Assembly (NCBI GenBank): GCA_028023455.1
Contig: JAQFVV010012419.1
Span: 1,250,501 to 1,314,500, forward strand
Reading direction: 5' to 3'
Length of the DNA: 64,000 nt
Source: Epiperipatus broadwayi
Taxonomy: Eukaryota; Onychophora; Udeonychophora; Euonychophora; Peripatidae
A program made the position numbers and the translations under genes. Below the pieces are notes generated by a model that worked only from the letters and a program-made list of their open reading frames with translations, was not told the origin of the DNA and made no database searches. Below are positions 49,501 to 61,460 of this stretch, in pieces. Each line of letters starts with the position of its first letter. Positions within the stretch are counted from its first letter, which is position 1.

Positions 49501-50255
49501 AATACAAGGTCTATTAGAGAGGAGTGTTTTTTAGTATAGAATGAAATAAAGTTAGTTGAAAAAAAACCTTCAGCACTCATGAGATTTTTATTAATCAAAT
49601 GAAGGTATTTTAATGTAAAATTCTTATAAGACATGTTAAAATCACCCATGATTATAGTTGGGTAAGAATTTGTAGCTAATATTAAATTTATTTTATTTAT
49701 TAATTGGTGAATTAACACTGGCTGATTATGTAAATAGAATGTTATTAAATTTACTGTAAAAGAAGAATGATATAGAATAATTATACTCATATGCTGATCT
49801 AAGTATAAAATCTTAAAGGTTTGAAAAGGAGAACGATGATGGATGAGAATCCTTACCCCAGCAGCAGTAATATCAGATGTTGAAAATTTACTGTATCCAA
49901 ATTTACTAAGGTAGAGTTCATGATTAAATGTAGCATGTGCTGAGCATTTTGTCTCTGTAAATAAAAGGATATGGGGTGAGAATTGCCTTATCCAATTGCT
50001 AATTGCAAATATTCGCTGGGTAGAGTTAATACCCCTTACATTGACTGCTTTAATAGAAAGACCCATATTATCAATTATATAAAATGGTAAGAGAATACTT
50101 TATAGTTTATTATATAATGAATGGGACAACTAATATTAGTAAAAGTGTAATAGGAATGTGTTATATAGAAAAGATAAATTATAATAATACACCACTGTGA
50201 AAACAATGAACTTACCCTTGCAAGTGAAGTTCTATTGAGTATGTTGTGCGTATTT
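46572..50255 (-). mobile_element. L1/Tx1-type LINE inserted in a TAG/CTA microsatellite
   Basis: 3.7 kb, minus strand. It has a short 5' UTR (50255-50067), one long ORF2-type frame and a ~250-bp 3' UTR with AATAAA at 46589-46584. It ends AAAAC followed directly by TAGTAGTAGG, without poly(A). The 5' side also abuts the same trinucleotide repeat. Only two visible lesions interrupt the coding frame. No ORF1 is present in this copy. The clade call rests on L1-like blocks such as HSKISLINILIFPKINYYAP and CTKLIWNNKAVVISIKSL. Confidence 0.88.
46823..50066 (-). pseudogene. ORF2-type polyprotein: endonuclease, RT, CCHC
   Basis: Endonuclease: AVNVRGINSTQR, LLFTETKC (catalytic E), IIMGDFNMSY, SLIDLVFYSP and FSDHLAL are all intact. 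RT: HPISMSPLIIKLIESLL, IQLDIQAAFDSVPAHKLL and NSIPQGFPLSSLFFITYI. The YMDD box lies just after a frame change near 48120, where the frame closing in KLPGI is replaced by the one giving SYMDDIVIFSPS. Further on, a TGA (47200-47198) follows DGRWR, and the same frame continues with CQLCNKEEETTEHFISQC, a C-terminal CX2CX7HX4C knuckle, to the natural stop near 46823. Catalytic residues look intact, so inactivation is recent. Confidence 0.9.
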
Positions 50256-50304
50256 ACTACTGCTACTGCTACTGCTATCGCTACTGCTACCGCTACTGCT
50301 ACCG

Positions 50305-50337
<33 letters not shown>

Positions 50338-50362
50338 ATAATAATAATAATAATAATAATTC
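50256..50362. repeat. (TAC/TGC/CGC)n(TAA)n compound microsatellite
   Basis: Plus strand ACTACTGCTACTGCTACTGC with CGC and ATC variants, then pure TAC and finally (TAA)n. The valine/alanine-rich minus-strand ORF is this repeat. The (TAA)n end abuts the 3' end of the Jockey/CR1-like LINE, whose tail it probably is. Confidence 0.95.
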
Positions 50363-53170
50363 AATTTGTTTACCATACAAAACTACAGCATTAAGCTAAT
50401 TACAGAATTGCACTATAACAACTATAAAATAATATACATTAATAATGTACATAAATGAGTAAAAACGACAAATTATTAATATAATTATATGCCATACGTT
50501 TTATAAGGTAAGTAACAAATTTTTTAAAGTCTAGAGAAAAAATATTTTCATTAGTAAAATCATGATTATAGGTATTAGGCAAACGAAACAATGTGTTAGA
50601 GTGACAAACTTTAATTTAAAATAAAGTAAATGTACGTGTTTTATGTAAACAATTATTAAAAGTAATATTTGAAATTTTGTTAGTTAATATAATTTTCTGA
50701 TTGACAAGGTAATATAAAATTTTAAGATATCTCTTTTTTTTTTCTAATGGATAGAAATAATGGTCATTTAACTTGATATACTGGAAAATTTATCATAAAC
50801 CAATTAAATTTGAATAATATCTCATTTGGAACTGGGCTTCCAAACAACAGATCATTATTCTAAAATAGGCAAATCCAAAGAGAGAAATAATTTATATTTT
50901 GTAAAACTATTAAATTGTCTATCATGCCTTAAAATTGCACCCATAGTTTTAAAAGCATTTTTTACTACATTTTCAATGTGATGATAAAATGATCAATTGC
51001 TTGCAAAAATAATACCAAGGTTTTTCTGAATATCAACAAATTTTATATTATGATCTTCAATGTAATAAGTACAAATTATCATTTCAGATTTTTTGAAATA
51101 AGAAACTGTTGAACATTTATTCATATTAATATTTCTTTTATTATCTCTACACCATTTCACAAAATTATTAATGTCTTTTTGTAATAATATGCAATCATTA
51201 ATTGAGTTGATATTCCTAAAAATTTTACACTCATCTGCATAGCATAAAATATGTGAAAATTCCAAACTCTCTCCCAAATCATCAATATAAATATTAAACA
51301 ATAATGATGCAAGAATACTACCCTGAGGTACTCCTATATTATAATAATATGGATTAGAAGAATTATTCTTAAGTTTACATAAGCCATTCTTTTCCTAATA
51401 AAAGATTCAAACCATGCAACCAAATTATAGAAAAACCTAATTTGTATATTTTGTAAAGCAATTTGGAATGATCCTCTTTATCAAATGCCTGGGACAAATC
51501 AAAATAAATAACATCTAAATGACATTGATTTTCAAAGGCATTAGCAATGTGATCAATTATTGTTAAAAGATTAGTTTCAGTTGATCTGCCAGGTAAAAAA
51601 CCATGTTGCACAAGAACCAAAATCTTATTTATGTCATTAATAATTTTTTTATAAACACATCTTTCAAATATGCATGCAACTGTATGAAGCACAGAAATTG
51701 ATCTATAATTATTAACATTATCTTTTGAACCATTTTTAAAAATAGGTATAACTTTGGCAAGTTTAAGAGAGTTAGGAAAAATACAATTGAACAATTAAGA
51801 ATTTAACATAAAGGAGCAGCAATATATTCTACACAACCTTAATAAATGAAAGAAGGTATATTGTCATAACCTATACTTGAATGTATTTTGAGTTTTTGAT
51901 AGCTGATATAATATCTCTATTGTTGAAACAATCAATAGAAATTCTATCATTAAAACATCCCTTAGTCAAATTAAACCCAGACAGTTGAGGAGTTCCAAAT
52001 AATTCAGAAAAGTGAACTGAGAAGTCTTAGCACTTAAAGATGAATTATAATCCATTTGGGACTTTCTTTTGGTAATGCCAGAAGTTTTAATAAAAGACCC
52101 AAATTCTTTAGGATTATCTGACAAATTGAGCTCCATATTTTTAATGTAATTTTGATAATCAATTTTCTGAATAGCTTGAACCAATTTTCTATAATTAAAA
52201 AAATATTGTCAAAAGTATATTTTGTGTTTTAATGTACTGCTTATGATGATACAATTTCCTTCTAATAATTTTTTTAAGTTTATCTGAAAACCAAAAGGGA
52301 AATAATAATTTTGTGAGAGTCAAGTTTTTTTTGGTATATAAAAACCAATCAGAACATTAAATACTTGATTTAAAAAGTCTATATTATAATTAACATATGT
52401 TGAGGAATATAATGGGATCCAATCAAAGTTAGAAATTGTCTTACACTTACACATAAAAACCTCCTTTTTATAACATCTTTTAATATTTAAAGGAACATGC
52501 CGCTAAAATAATTTATTTTAATAAAAAATTCAATAGCTGGATGGTGTAAGATGAAACACAAAAACATTTAATCTCAGGTAAGTTACTTAGAACATAATCA
52601 AGTATTCGATTATAAGAATTTAAATAGGAATTATGTTGTTTTAAATTCAAAAAATTAAAGAATTGTAACATCCTACATGTTTTGTGTGATAATGAAGAAT
52701 CAAAAGAAGCATTATCAAATAATTCAGAAATGTTAGTAATGATAATATTCATTTTATAATCAATCAAAAATTCTTCAAAAGTATAAAGTAAAGTATGCAA
52801 GTCAGAAAAAGACAAGGCTGGCCTTATATAAAAATTCCCTAATAATAATTTGTATGATGATCAAGGGAAATATCATACCACATTGATTCACAATATCTAG
52901 AATTCAAAAGCACAGATTTATAAACAATTTCTTTCCTAATGGCAATAAGAGTGCCCCCTCCTCTTTTAATTACTTCATGACATCTATCTGCAAAAAAACT
53001 TTATATCTATCATCTAAAAATGTGTCGTCATAAATTTGGTCATTAAGCCAAGTTTCTGTGAGAAAGATAAAATCATAATCTTCTGAACAAAAAAAAAATA
53101 TTTGATTCAATATGTTGGTTAAGTTTTGCCACTGAAATCATATTATTTTGTTAATGTAATATGTGATGAA
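50363..53170 (-). mobile_element. Decayed Jockey/CR1-group LINE
   Basis: Minus strand, ordered as endonuclease then RT. FLTETWLNDQIYDD lies near 53030-53080. An endonuclease C-terminal part lies at 52815-52513 (RILDYVLSNLPE). RT has FPNSLKLAKVIPIFKNGSK, NNYRSISVLHTVACIFE, QHGFLPGRSTETNLL and YFDLSQAFDKEDHSK (51794-51375). CYADECKIF (51301-50993) has the catalytic YADD changed to YADE. Stops and frameshifts occur throughout. The 3' end runs into (ATT)n. The 5' end is truncated within the endonuclease. Confidence 0.85.
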
Positions 53171-54407
53171 TGGCTACTGAGTTTGAATCCTATCTAATAC
53201 TGATCATATAAGCACCACTGCTATTCCATATGTCAAATTGTAGAACTAGAAATTCCAAGAGAAAAAAATACTCAAACACAAAATGTTTTCTTTTACTCAA
53301 AAAGGAAGAGTCAAATCTTCATAAATGTAGGAAATAAGTGTAAACTTTAGTTGCTTGTCTTCTATATTGAGTACAGATGTATTTAAACTCTTCAATTCTT
53401 TCAATGACATGAGAGATACTTCTTTTCTCTCTCATTTATGTATTTAGATCTCAAAAGATTTTTGGAATTTTAAGGGTATTTTGCTTTGTCACAGTCTTTT
53501 AATGATTTCCAAGTCTTAGATTTAGTAAAACACATTTTCAATTATTTCCATCAAAAAAACTTCATCCACATTTAATTCTATGATTTACTTCTTTCCATTT
53601 TCATTAATAATCTGTTTATAACTGTTAATTTTTTCCAATTCACTGATATGACTCGTTATTTTTTCTTTGAAAAAAAAATAACATTAATTTTTTTTATCAT
53701 TAACTTTAATCTGACTTCTTGCTTTCTTATTATGACTTTTGTAACATTTTCCAAAGCTCTAAGTTAGTATTTATCCAACCAACCATCTTTTTGAAAATAT
53801 ATATGTTTTTATTTCTAAGTTTTCTATTTTAATTCACAAAATATTTTTTTGTAAAATGGCTGTAAAATGTTTTGCCAATATGGAATTATTCCATTAAATA
53901 CCTTTATAAATAGTAATTTTCTTAGTATTGCCATGTCTCTGGAATTTTATTTTGATAAATATTCTTCTGAATTTGACAGTATTGTAGGTTTTGTTTTAGA
54001 TCCCAAAACTTATATCATTATAAAAATACTTATAAAACAAATGAGTGTTTTATAATTCACAAAATGTAATACAAACAGATTGTTCAAACTCATTAGTTTT
54101 ATCCCCTAAAACTTTTTCTAATAATAAATAATACAATTACCCCATTTTAAAATGTTTTTAGCATTTGAAAGTGATCTAGTAAAGACTTTTGAATCTAATC
54201 CCTTATATTAGTTGACATAGTTCAGATGTTCTTCTTAGATACTGTGTAATAATTTTAACTTGGATCTTATAAGGAACAGTACAATAAACTTCTTCCTTCT
54301 AATTTTAAGATAACAAAAAAATTATAATCAATACACCATGTGTGAATCAACCAAAAATGCTAATAAATACTCACATATACACTTCATTAACACTTTAAGC
54401 AAATAAT
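53171..54407. other. AT-rich region without recognisable gene
   Basis: No supportable ORF or repeat. 53867-54055 is a short ORF without domain. Confidence 0.5.
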
Positions 54408-54458
54408 CTTTATTTATTCATAACAGTTTGGACTGTTCTAGCAGTCTTCTTCAGATCT
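54408..54458 (-). ncRNA. Worn hammerhead-ribozyme-like Penelope tail
   Basis: Minus strand: CTGAAGA (54554-48 region, precisely 54454-54448) fits the CUGANGA core. Helix II follows as GACTG-CTAGAA-CAGTC, then CCAAAC where a hammerhead needs CGAAAC. ATGAATAAATAAAG follows. This order is that of hammerhead motifs described in terminal repeats of Penelope-like elements. The missing G in the GAAA box predicts no cleavage. Confidence 0.5.
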
Positions 54459-55981
54459 TAAACTAAAAAAAAAATACTCATATATTTAACATCCACAAAA
54501 AATAATGAAGGCGTATTTTATTTAAAATATTTAATTGTAGTATTGTCATATTAATAATGACAGAATAACAAACTATTATATATATAACATTGAAGTGTTA
54601 CATATTAAAAAAAGGGGCTGTATCTGAGATTACACATTTCATTCTTTGAATCGGTACTGATATTGTTTAATCTCACACTTGTCAATTATTAATGTAAAGC
54701 AACAATGATATTGGGGGTTATTTGCCTTTTATTATATCTTTATTTAAGTGAATTTAAAAAGAATGGGGAAGTATGGAGGTGTTTATTATATCTATAAATA
54801 ATATGACTGATTTAAATTCATGTTTTCTTGCTAAAGTGTTTTAGACAAACTTCTACATAAGAAAATGAGAAAAAAGAGGAAGTCCAATTTTTTCACTTAA
54901 CTAGAAAAAAAAAGCTTTGGTTTAAGAAATAATCTCAAACTGTTGCATATTATCAAAATACTGAACTTATATACTTATATATGAAAACAGTTAAATTGAA
55001 ATTTTTTTATTGAACATAATCTTCAATATTTAAAATTTTATGAGTAGATGCTCATTCATACAGATATTGAAATGATAGTATATCAATAACTATATATTTT
55101 AATGAAACCAGTTTTGTATCAAGACTAGACCTTAACTATTCATTAGGTAAATAGGTTAAAACAACAACATGACTTTTGTAATTTACTCATAATATTTCCA
55201 AGAGTTGTTTCCTTCATCTTACTCTAAAGCCATTTTCTATAAGCTTGAATTAGAGAGAAAAAGTCTTTTAACCTTTTTTACATGCAACTTAAACGTTAGT
55301 AATAGCTAAATGATGTAGTTTTTACCTATAGAGGGAGCTCTCAAACTCAACTCAAGATAGGGACTTTATAAAGATAGGACCAGTTATCTTATCTTTAACA
55401 TAAATTCTTATTTATATAGACCAATATGAAGCATCTTGATTTGAGAGTGTGAAGACATTACTTTCTTCACATTTAATCCACTATTTACTTTCACAAATTA
55501 GCTTACTTAAAATCTTGCAATTTACAGTAAGTTAATATTGAAGATCTTCTTAACAGAAATATAGAAACTAATGTAGCATTCTGATTATTTATTAAGTGCA
55601 CACTAAGTCTGTAATGAGAAAAAGAAAGGCTTTTATCTTTTTTCACATGTGCCTTAAACATTTGTATAATAGTCACCCTAGATTAACGATTTCAATTTTA
55701 TGTTAACTGGAGAGCCTTTTACTCTTTGATTAGTAAGACAATACATCACTTTCTTAGCTTCATTATATGCTTCTATGAATAGGTACAACATTTAAACATA
55801 TTAAAAAGCAAAATGATAATTAGAATTGATACAAATTAATGATTAGAATAAAAAAGACAGAATCACCTGGAAGAGTAATTTAAGTTGACCAATAGAAAAT
55901 CTTTTATCATGACATGCAATGAGATAATTCAAAACATGCAATGTAAATAAAATATATAAAAAATATTTTATAAAAAAAAAG
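54459..55981. other. AT-rich region; faint 370-bp duplicate
   Basis: Around 55250 and 55617, two stretches share GAGAAAAAG..CTTTTA, ACATG..CTTAAAC and an AGAG(A/C)C-type end, suggesting an old duplication. No gene. Confidence 0.35.
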
Positions 55982-56225
55982 CTTTTATTTAATTTGATGC
56001 AGTAAAAACCAAAAATTATTTATTTTCTTCAATCACTGCTTTAGTTTTTATATTTAACTTGAAATAAAAATATGCCACAGTCATAAATTAATTTAATCAT
56101 TTAAATAAATGAAGTAATTTATGTATATTCCATGCTTTTATTTCATGTTAACTATAACAACTAAAATTATAATTGAAGAAATTATATTATTTTTTGGTTT
56201 TTAATGCATTACATTAAATAAAAGT
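55982..56225. mobile_element. Hairpin MITE, copy H2
   Basis: Palindrome centred near 56105. Outer arms contain CTTTTATTTAAT and AAAAACCAAAAA on both strands; inner arms contain CTTCAAT..TTTAGTT and TTTAACTTGAAATAAAA-like matches. The arms resemble those of H1 at 33758-34021. Confidence 0.7.
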
Positions 56226-57699
56226 GTTTTTATAAAATATTTTTATGTAATTATTTTTTATTTTTTGGTATGCCTTTTTGTAACTATTTATATTCAAGCT
56301 TAAAATCTAAAAATCAAAACAAATTTACTGTATTTTCAGCATTATTAAATGAAATTTGCACACATTAAAAATCATTTCAAGATTTTTATGTTGATGGATG
56401 CAGCATTTTTTAAAAAGGCAAGTTGGAATTCATTAATCAAGAAAAATTAGAATTTCAGCCTACATTTCTATCTATTTTAGGTAACGGTGTTTTTAATGAG
56501 TCTAGAAATTCAGTGAAAGCATATTTTTACTGCTCATCCCAAACTTAGTGAATCAATAATAACATAGTTTGAAATTTGGCTCACCAACACTTTTAGGCTG
56601 AACAATTCTGAAGTAGTGCATTACTATGTTGAATTATCATTGATACCTAACATTTGTACAAAATTTAAACAAATCCATTGAAGAGAAATATGTTCAAAAT
56701 TGGTTGCACGATTTGATTCAGATAAAGAATCAAACAGAATTTGTAAGTTAAATAAAAGCATTTAATAAAATGAGATATTGATTTCTCATCAAAAGCAAAA
56801 CCTTACAAAAAGTAAACAAATGCTTTATTGCTTGGGAGAATCACATGATTTTTAAACATCAGAAGTAACAGATGAAACCCATTTTTATGACTGTAGCTCT
56901 CAAGTCAGTTATTTTAGCACTGCATTAAACCATGGAGGCAGAGATCATAGTCAGAAAAGAGAAGACAACAATAATAAAAAAAATGAAATGTATTTTATAA
57001 CAAAATATATTACAACTCAAACCAAATAAAGGACAACAAATATTGTAAAAATTATTGCAAATTCTTCCACAATTGAGATTGAGTTACTGGTTACATAAAT
57101 TTTCTGCTTTCATATATGTAGCACCCTTTTTTAGATAAACACTTCAAATTAAATTGTAATAATTTTTTATTTATTCTGAACAAAGATAATGAAGATACAT
57201 GAGAAGTTGTGAACTGGGCTAATTAAATAAAAATTGTTAATCTAGAATTACATCTTCAGAGGCCATTTATCTTTTTCAGATATATTTATTCATGTGATGT
57301 ATGATACAATAGAGACTATAAATGTATATACATATATTGTAATGGGATGGGAGTATTGAAATAAGAAGAAGGAAAACAAGTTTGAACTGGGGTGATGGAA
57401 ACTCATCATCACTCCCAGTCAATTCAAAATTTAAAATATTAATAATTTAAAATATTAAATATAAGTACAAAATATATTTAAGAGGAGCATGAGATAATGA
57501 ATCTCGGAGAACATTGTGAGATCAGCCAGCTAACTCAGAAGAGCAAACTATAAATCCACCATACATCAATCATATGTCAACCAGCACTATAATTTAAAAA
57601 ATAAATACAATACTCAAGAGAAATTACCATCCATCCATCATCATCATTGATGGGAATAAACAAATCAGTACAATATATCAGAATAAAATCAACAGTCCA
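56226..57699. other. AT-rich region without recognisable gene
   Basis: Nothing supportable apart from a small CCATCCATCCATCATCATCA run near 57630. Confidence 0.5.
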
Positions 57700-57830
57700 T
57701 CTTGTGACTGGATTTGAACAATAAAACATAAATCAACAGTCAACCTTGTGACTGGATTGGAAATGGGTCTTCTGTAGACCAGGCTAACTATAGAGCCTTT
57801 GCCAGCTTGGGCAATTATTTAAACATAATT
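57680..57830 (-). repeat. Possible tRNA-derived SINE fragment with a 45-bp internal duplication
   Basis: On the plus strand, AATCAACAGTC..CTTGTGACTGGATT occurs twice, about 47 bases apart. On the minus strand, GGCAAAGGCTCTATAGTTAG and onward to AGAAGACCCATTTCCAATCC has the rough shape of a tRNA body, with A- and B-box-like parts. The match is loose and I cannot name the tRNA with confidence. Confidence 0.25.
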
Positions 57831-59249
57831 AGAATACATAATAATCAGAAATCAAAACAATAAGGCTGGGACATTTAAAACATGCTGATCATCATTAATG
57901 CTCTGACCACTTAAGTACCATTAATGTACTGGCCAACTATAAACCTAAATTTTAAATAAGACAAATAAAATAAAAGATAATAGTGCATGGGCATTAAAGA
58001 GTATTCTCTTTTGTGCCAACCAGGATGATGATTGATCATCTCTGGATGCCCCAAAGCACTAATTACACATCCCCATTTATATATTCATCCCGTGCATGAA
58101 TCTAGCCCAGAGAACACAAGCTCTATTACTGTATGTGAACAAGAGATGATGGAAGCAATTTTAACAATTAAATAAGTTTATTAATAACAATAAAAAAAAG
58201 ATATTTAAGGTCTTATAGGTTAAGGGTTCTGATTTTGAATAATACACAGTAATAAAGTTATCACTCTTTAATTTACAAGATTACTACAAAATTCAAGTTA
58301 TTACATTAATTGCATTATTTCTTAATGGGTATCTATAAACGCATATACATATCCATACACAGACATGCATTCTATAATATATGATGAAGACATTTCAATT
58401 AAACATAAAATAATTATTGCATTTGTGATTTACATAATTACTATTCAAAATTTAAATTGTTACATTAATTTACAAAATTACAAGTTATAATTCATGTTAT
58501 TACTATGGTTTACATATATATGTGCACAGATGCATGATTTATAATATACAATTAATAAAAAAAAATGAATTGACATTTAATCAAAAAAAATATTAAAATT
58601 TTACATATATGAGTGTGCGTGTATATACGCACCCTGACTTTTATCTATTTAAACTTGTTGCAATAATATTATATATTTTTATAATTAATTCATTTGGAAA
58701 ACACATAAATTTCACACATATATGTATGTTTAAACAAAATATATAATTTAAAATTTAATTTCAGTTTATAAGTTCTTTTTTATCAAACTATTAGTCAACC
58801 TTTGTTTGACAGGGACTTGTTGATTAATTATCAAAGTCTCTAAATATAAAATGTCTCTTTTTTTTCTTAATAAACGAAAAATAAAATCGTTTTATATATC
58901 TGTCACTTCAGACCAAAGAAATTATTTAAAATTTCATTATTATATATAACTGCTGTTAGATTTCAACTCAAGCAAAAGTTACTTGTTTGTGTTAACTTTA
59001 AGTTATTAATTTATAATTTTAAAAGTCATTTTAAGAAATATTAAAATAAAATAACTCACTGTATATACACGTGACATGCTTATCTGTGGTTCTCTGCATG
59101 CATAGATAAACAGCAGCATAAGTATACCAATTTCTTCAAGCTTTCTCTTGGTAAACTTGGTTTTTGGTCCAGCAGAAAAATATAATTTCAGGTTTGTTGT
59201 CATCATCAGGTAAAAGTATATAATTCAGGTAATTCATTGGCATACCATG
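57831..59249. other. AT-rich region without recognisable gene
   Basis: No supportable ORF. The 66-codon minus-strand ORF at 59206-59006 ends near a GTGAGT donor-like site but has no convincing acceptor. Confidence 0.4.
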
Positions 59250-59289
59250 AGATTCCTTTTGTAGTCCAAGCAATTGTCAAGCTGTCTTT

Positions 59290-59580
59290 TAGAACATATT
59301 TAAGCAGCTAGTTCATCCATTTGAAGTGACCCTGGCTTCATGAATTAAAACTCTGCAGTAAACTATAAGGCAGCTACTGGACTGTCCTTAGATCTTCATA
59401 GGAGCTTTGTATAACTCTGCTAGCTATTTTGTCCTCTTTTTTTCAGGCTATTGATTCAGAAGTGACCCAGCTTCAAGTAAATCAAAACTCCTGTGAAGGA
59501 AAATAGTAGCAGCTCCTGCCTTCAGCTACATCAGTTCATGGTAGCTATTCTGCCAACTCTATGATACAGCCAACAACATA
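59290..59580. repeat. Degenerate ~155-bp direct duplication
   Basis: GAAGTGACCCTGGCTTCATG (about 59319) and GAAGTGACCCAGCTTCAAG (about 59459). Each is followed by AAAACTC, a TGCAGTAAA or TGAAGGAAA piece, and GCAGCT(A/C)CTG. Class unknown. Confidence 0.5.
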
Positions 59581-59619
59581 CTGCTCTCTTCAAAAATCAC
59601 TCTCTAGACTAGAGCTAAT

Positions 59620-61405
59620 TTTGTTATCAGCCCTTTTATAGAATCATCTAAGGTGATAATAACACCTTTATTGAAAACAGAGCTTTTATTTTTAGCTCTC
59701 TAATCCCTTTGAAAACATACACATATTTTAATTAATTAAAAAATGTTGAAAACAATATTGTGTTTTTATATTTCACTATCAGAATTATAATAATAAGAAT
59801 ACAATATTTATATTTATTCAGACCTTTTCAAAGTTTAATTTATAAAACAATATTTTAAATCAGAGTTATTATTTATTATTTATTTATTTTTTTATTTCAA
59901 TGAATGTAGAAAATATGTACTATAATTTTTGTCTGTGTTTATTTCTAGTTTTCCTTTCAACTTTGTGTATATATATATATGTACACACACACTATAATGT
60001 GTCTATGTAACCCAACTGGCTACAATATATATATATATGACATATTTTGCAGTTTCTTGAAAATATGCTCAAGAGATTAGGATTTTTCTACAGTTAATAC
60101 CAAATTGAAGTAACAATTCAATATTGGTAAGTAAATGGATGTCCAGCTAATCTCAGAAGATAGAACACTGGTGAAACCTGTTTAAAGTCTCTTCAATCAG
60201 CAAGTTGTAAACTTGATATGCACTGCTTTATTTTCTCTATGAGAGGCTGTTGAAAAATATTTTGACCTGCAGTAGCCTATTTATGAAAAGATCATTTTAA
60301 ATAAAGTAACTTTATGCTATAGTGCTTAATTTATATACATTTCATGCAATTGAGCTAAATGGAAATAACAGATTTTGATTAGTATTTTTCCTGGTAATCA
60401 ATCTACATTCAACATGTTGATCAGCAAATGGGTATCTATCTTTAGCTATAAAACATAAAGAAAAACATTTTAAAATGTTGGCATGTGACTAGATTAAAAA
60501 GTTAACATTAACCATTTTATCATTTGCCTCTATATATACAATTTAAATGCATGCAGAATAATGTTTCTTAAGAATTTCATGACATTACCATCTTGAATTA
60601 CTCAGCTCAATGATTACATATAAAATAAACATATGATATCAGGAACTAGTTCTGACATTTAAGCAAATGATGAAACAACCATTATTATATTTTTGCCATG
60701 ACAACATAGATCACGAATCATATAGAATTTCAAAGAGTTTATATAACTGGAAAGAGTATACATATTTGACTACTTTGAATCAGGTTATTTTTTTGATTAT
60801 AACTCATATGAATATCCATTCTACTCATTTCAGTAGTATTTAATGTGATTGACAAAAAAAGTTGATGAAGTTTTTATAAATTTGTGTCTATGATACTATT
60901 ACAAGTTGGATAAAAAATGAGTTTTATTCACATAAAAACAACATTCTATTCCAATTATTTAGTTTTCATTTTCAAAATATTCTATTAATTTTTTTTTAGT
61001 ATGAATGTCTTCCCCCCCTCCCTTTTATTAAAAAAAAAATCATAAAAATTTTGGTCAACAATTTTATTACTTTTTATCCAATTAGTACTTTTTAAATAAA
61101 TAAAAAAAAAATCAATAAAAAGTATTGATCAGTGATATTATAAAAACTGAAATCAATATTATTGCAAGACCTTTATCAATATTGGCTTCGACTAATCTGC
61201 TTCAGAATTGGAAAAAAATACTGTAGATTCAAATTTAAAATCAAAGTATTAATCATGAATTTTATATGATTTGAACAATCCAGGAAAGCAAGTTATAAAA
61301 AACTTTTCTAAGCATTAATAGATAAAGTATATATAAAAAAACTATAGCAATGAGATTTATAATATAATAATAATAACAGAGAGATAATCACATGATAAGT
61401 AACTA
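59620..61405. other. AT-rich region without recognisable gene
   Basis: No supportable feature beyond TA and CA tracts near 59970-60040 and a C-run near 61013. Confidence 0.5.
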
Positions 61406-61460
61406 CACTGGGGATGGCCCACCTATGGTGCAGATGGCAAACTTTATGCATCATGAAAAT
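61406..61460 (+). mobile_element. Possible hAT terminal-repeat remnant
   Basis: CACTGGGGATGGCCCACCTA then TGGTGCAGATGGCA resembles hAT-type ends (CAGGGGTGGCCAACCT-like). No opposite end or 8-bp duplication found, so this is a weak call. Confidence 0.25.

Noticed and set aside
50075-50380. Valine/alanine-rich ORF resembling a membrane segment
   Set aside because: Translation of the TAC/TGC/CGC microsatellite; the hydrophobic run is not a signal or membrane helix of a gene.
59006-59206. Possible coding exon (FSAGPKTKFTKRKLEEIG) upstream of the LRR gene
   Set aside because: A GTGAGT donor-like site follows, and the phase would fit, but there is no acceptor with a pyrimidine tract and no LRR or F-box similarity.
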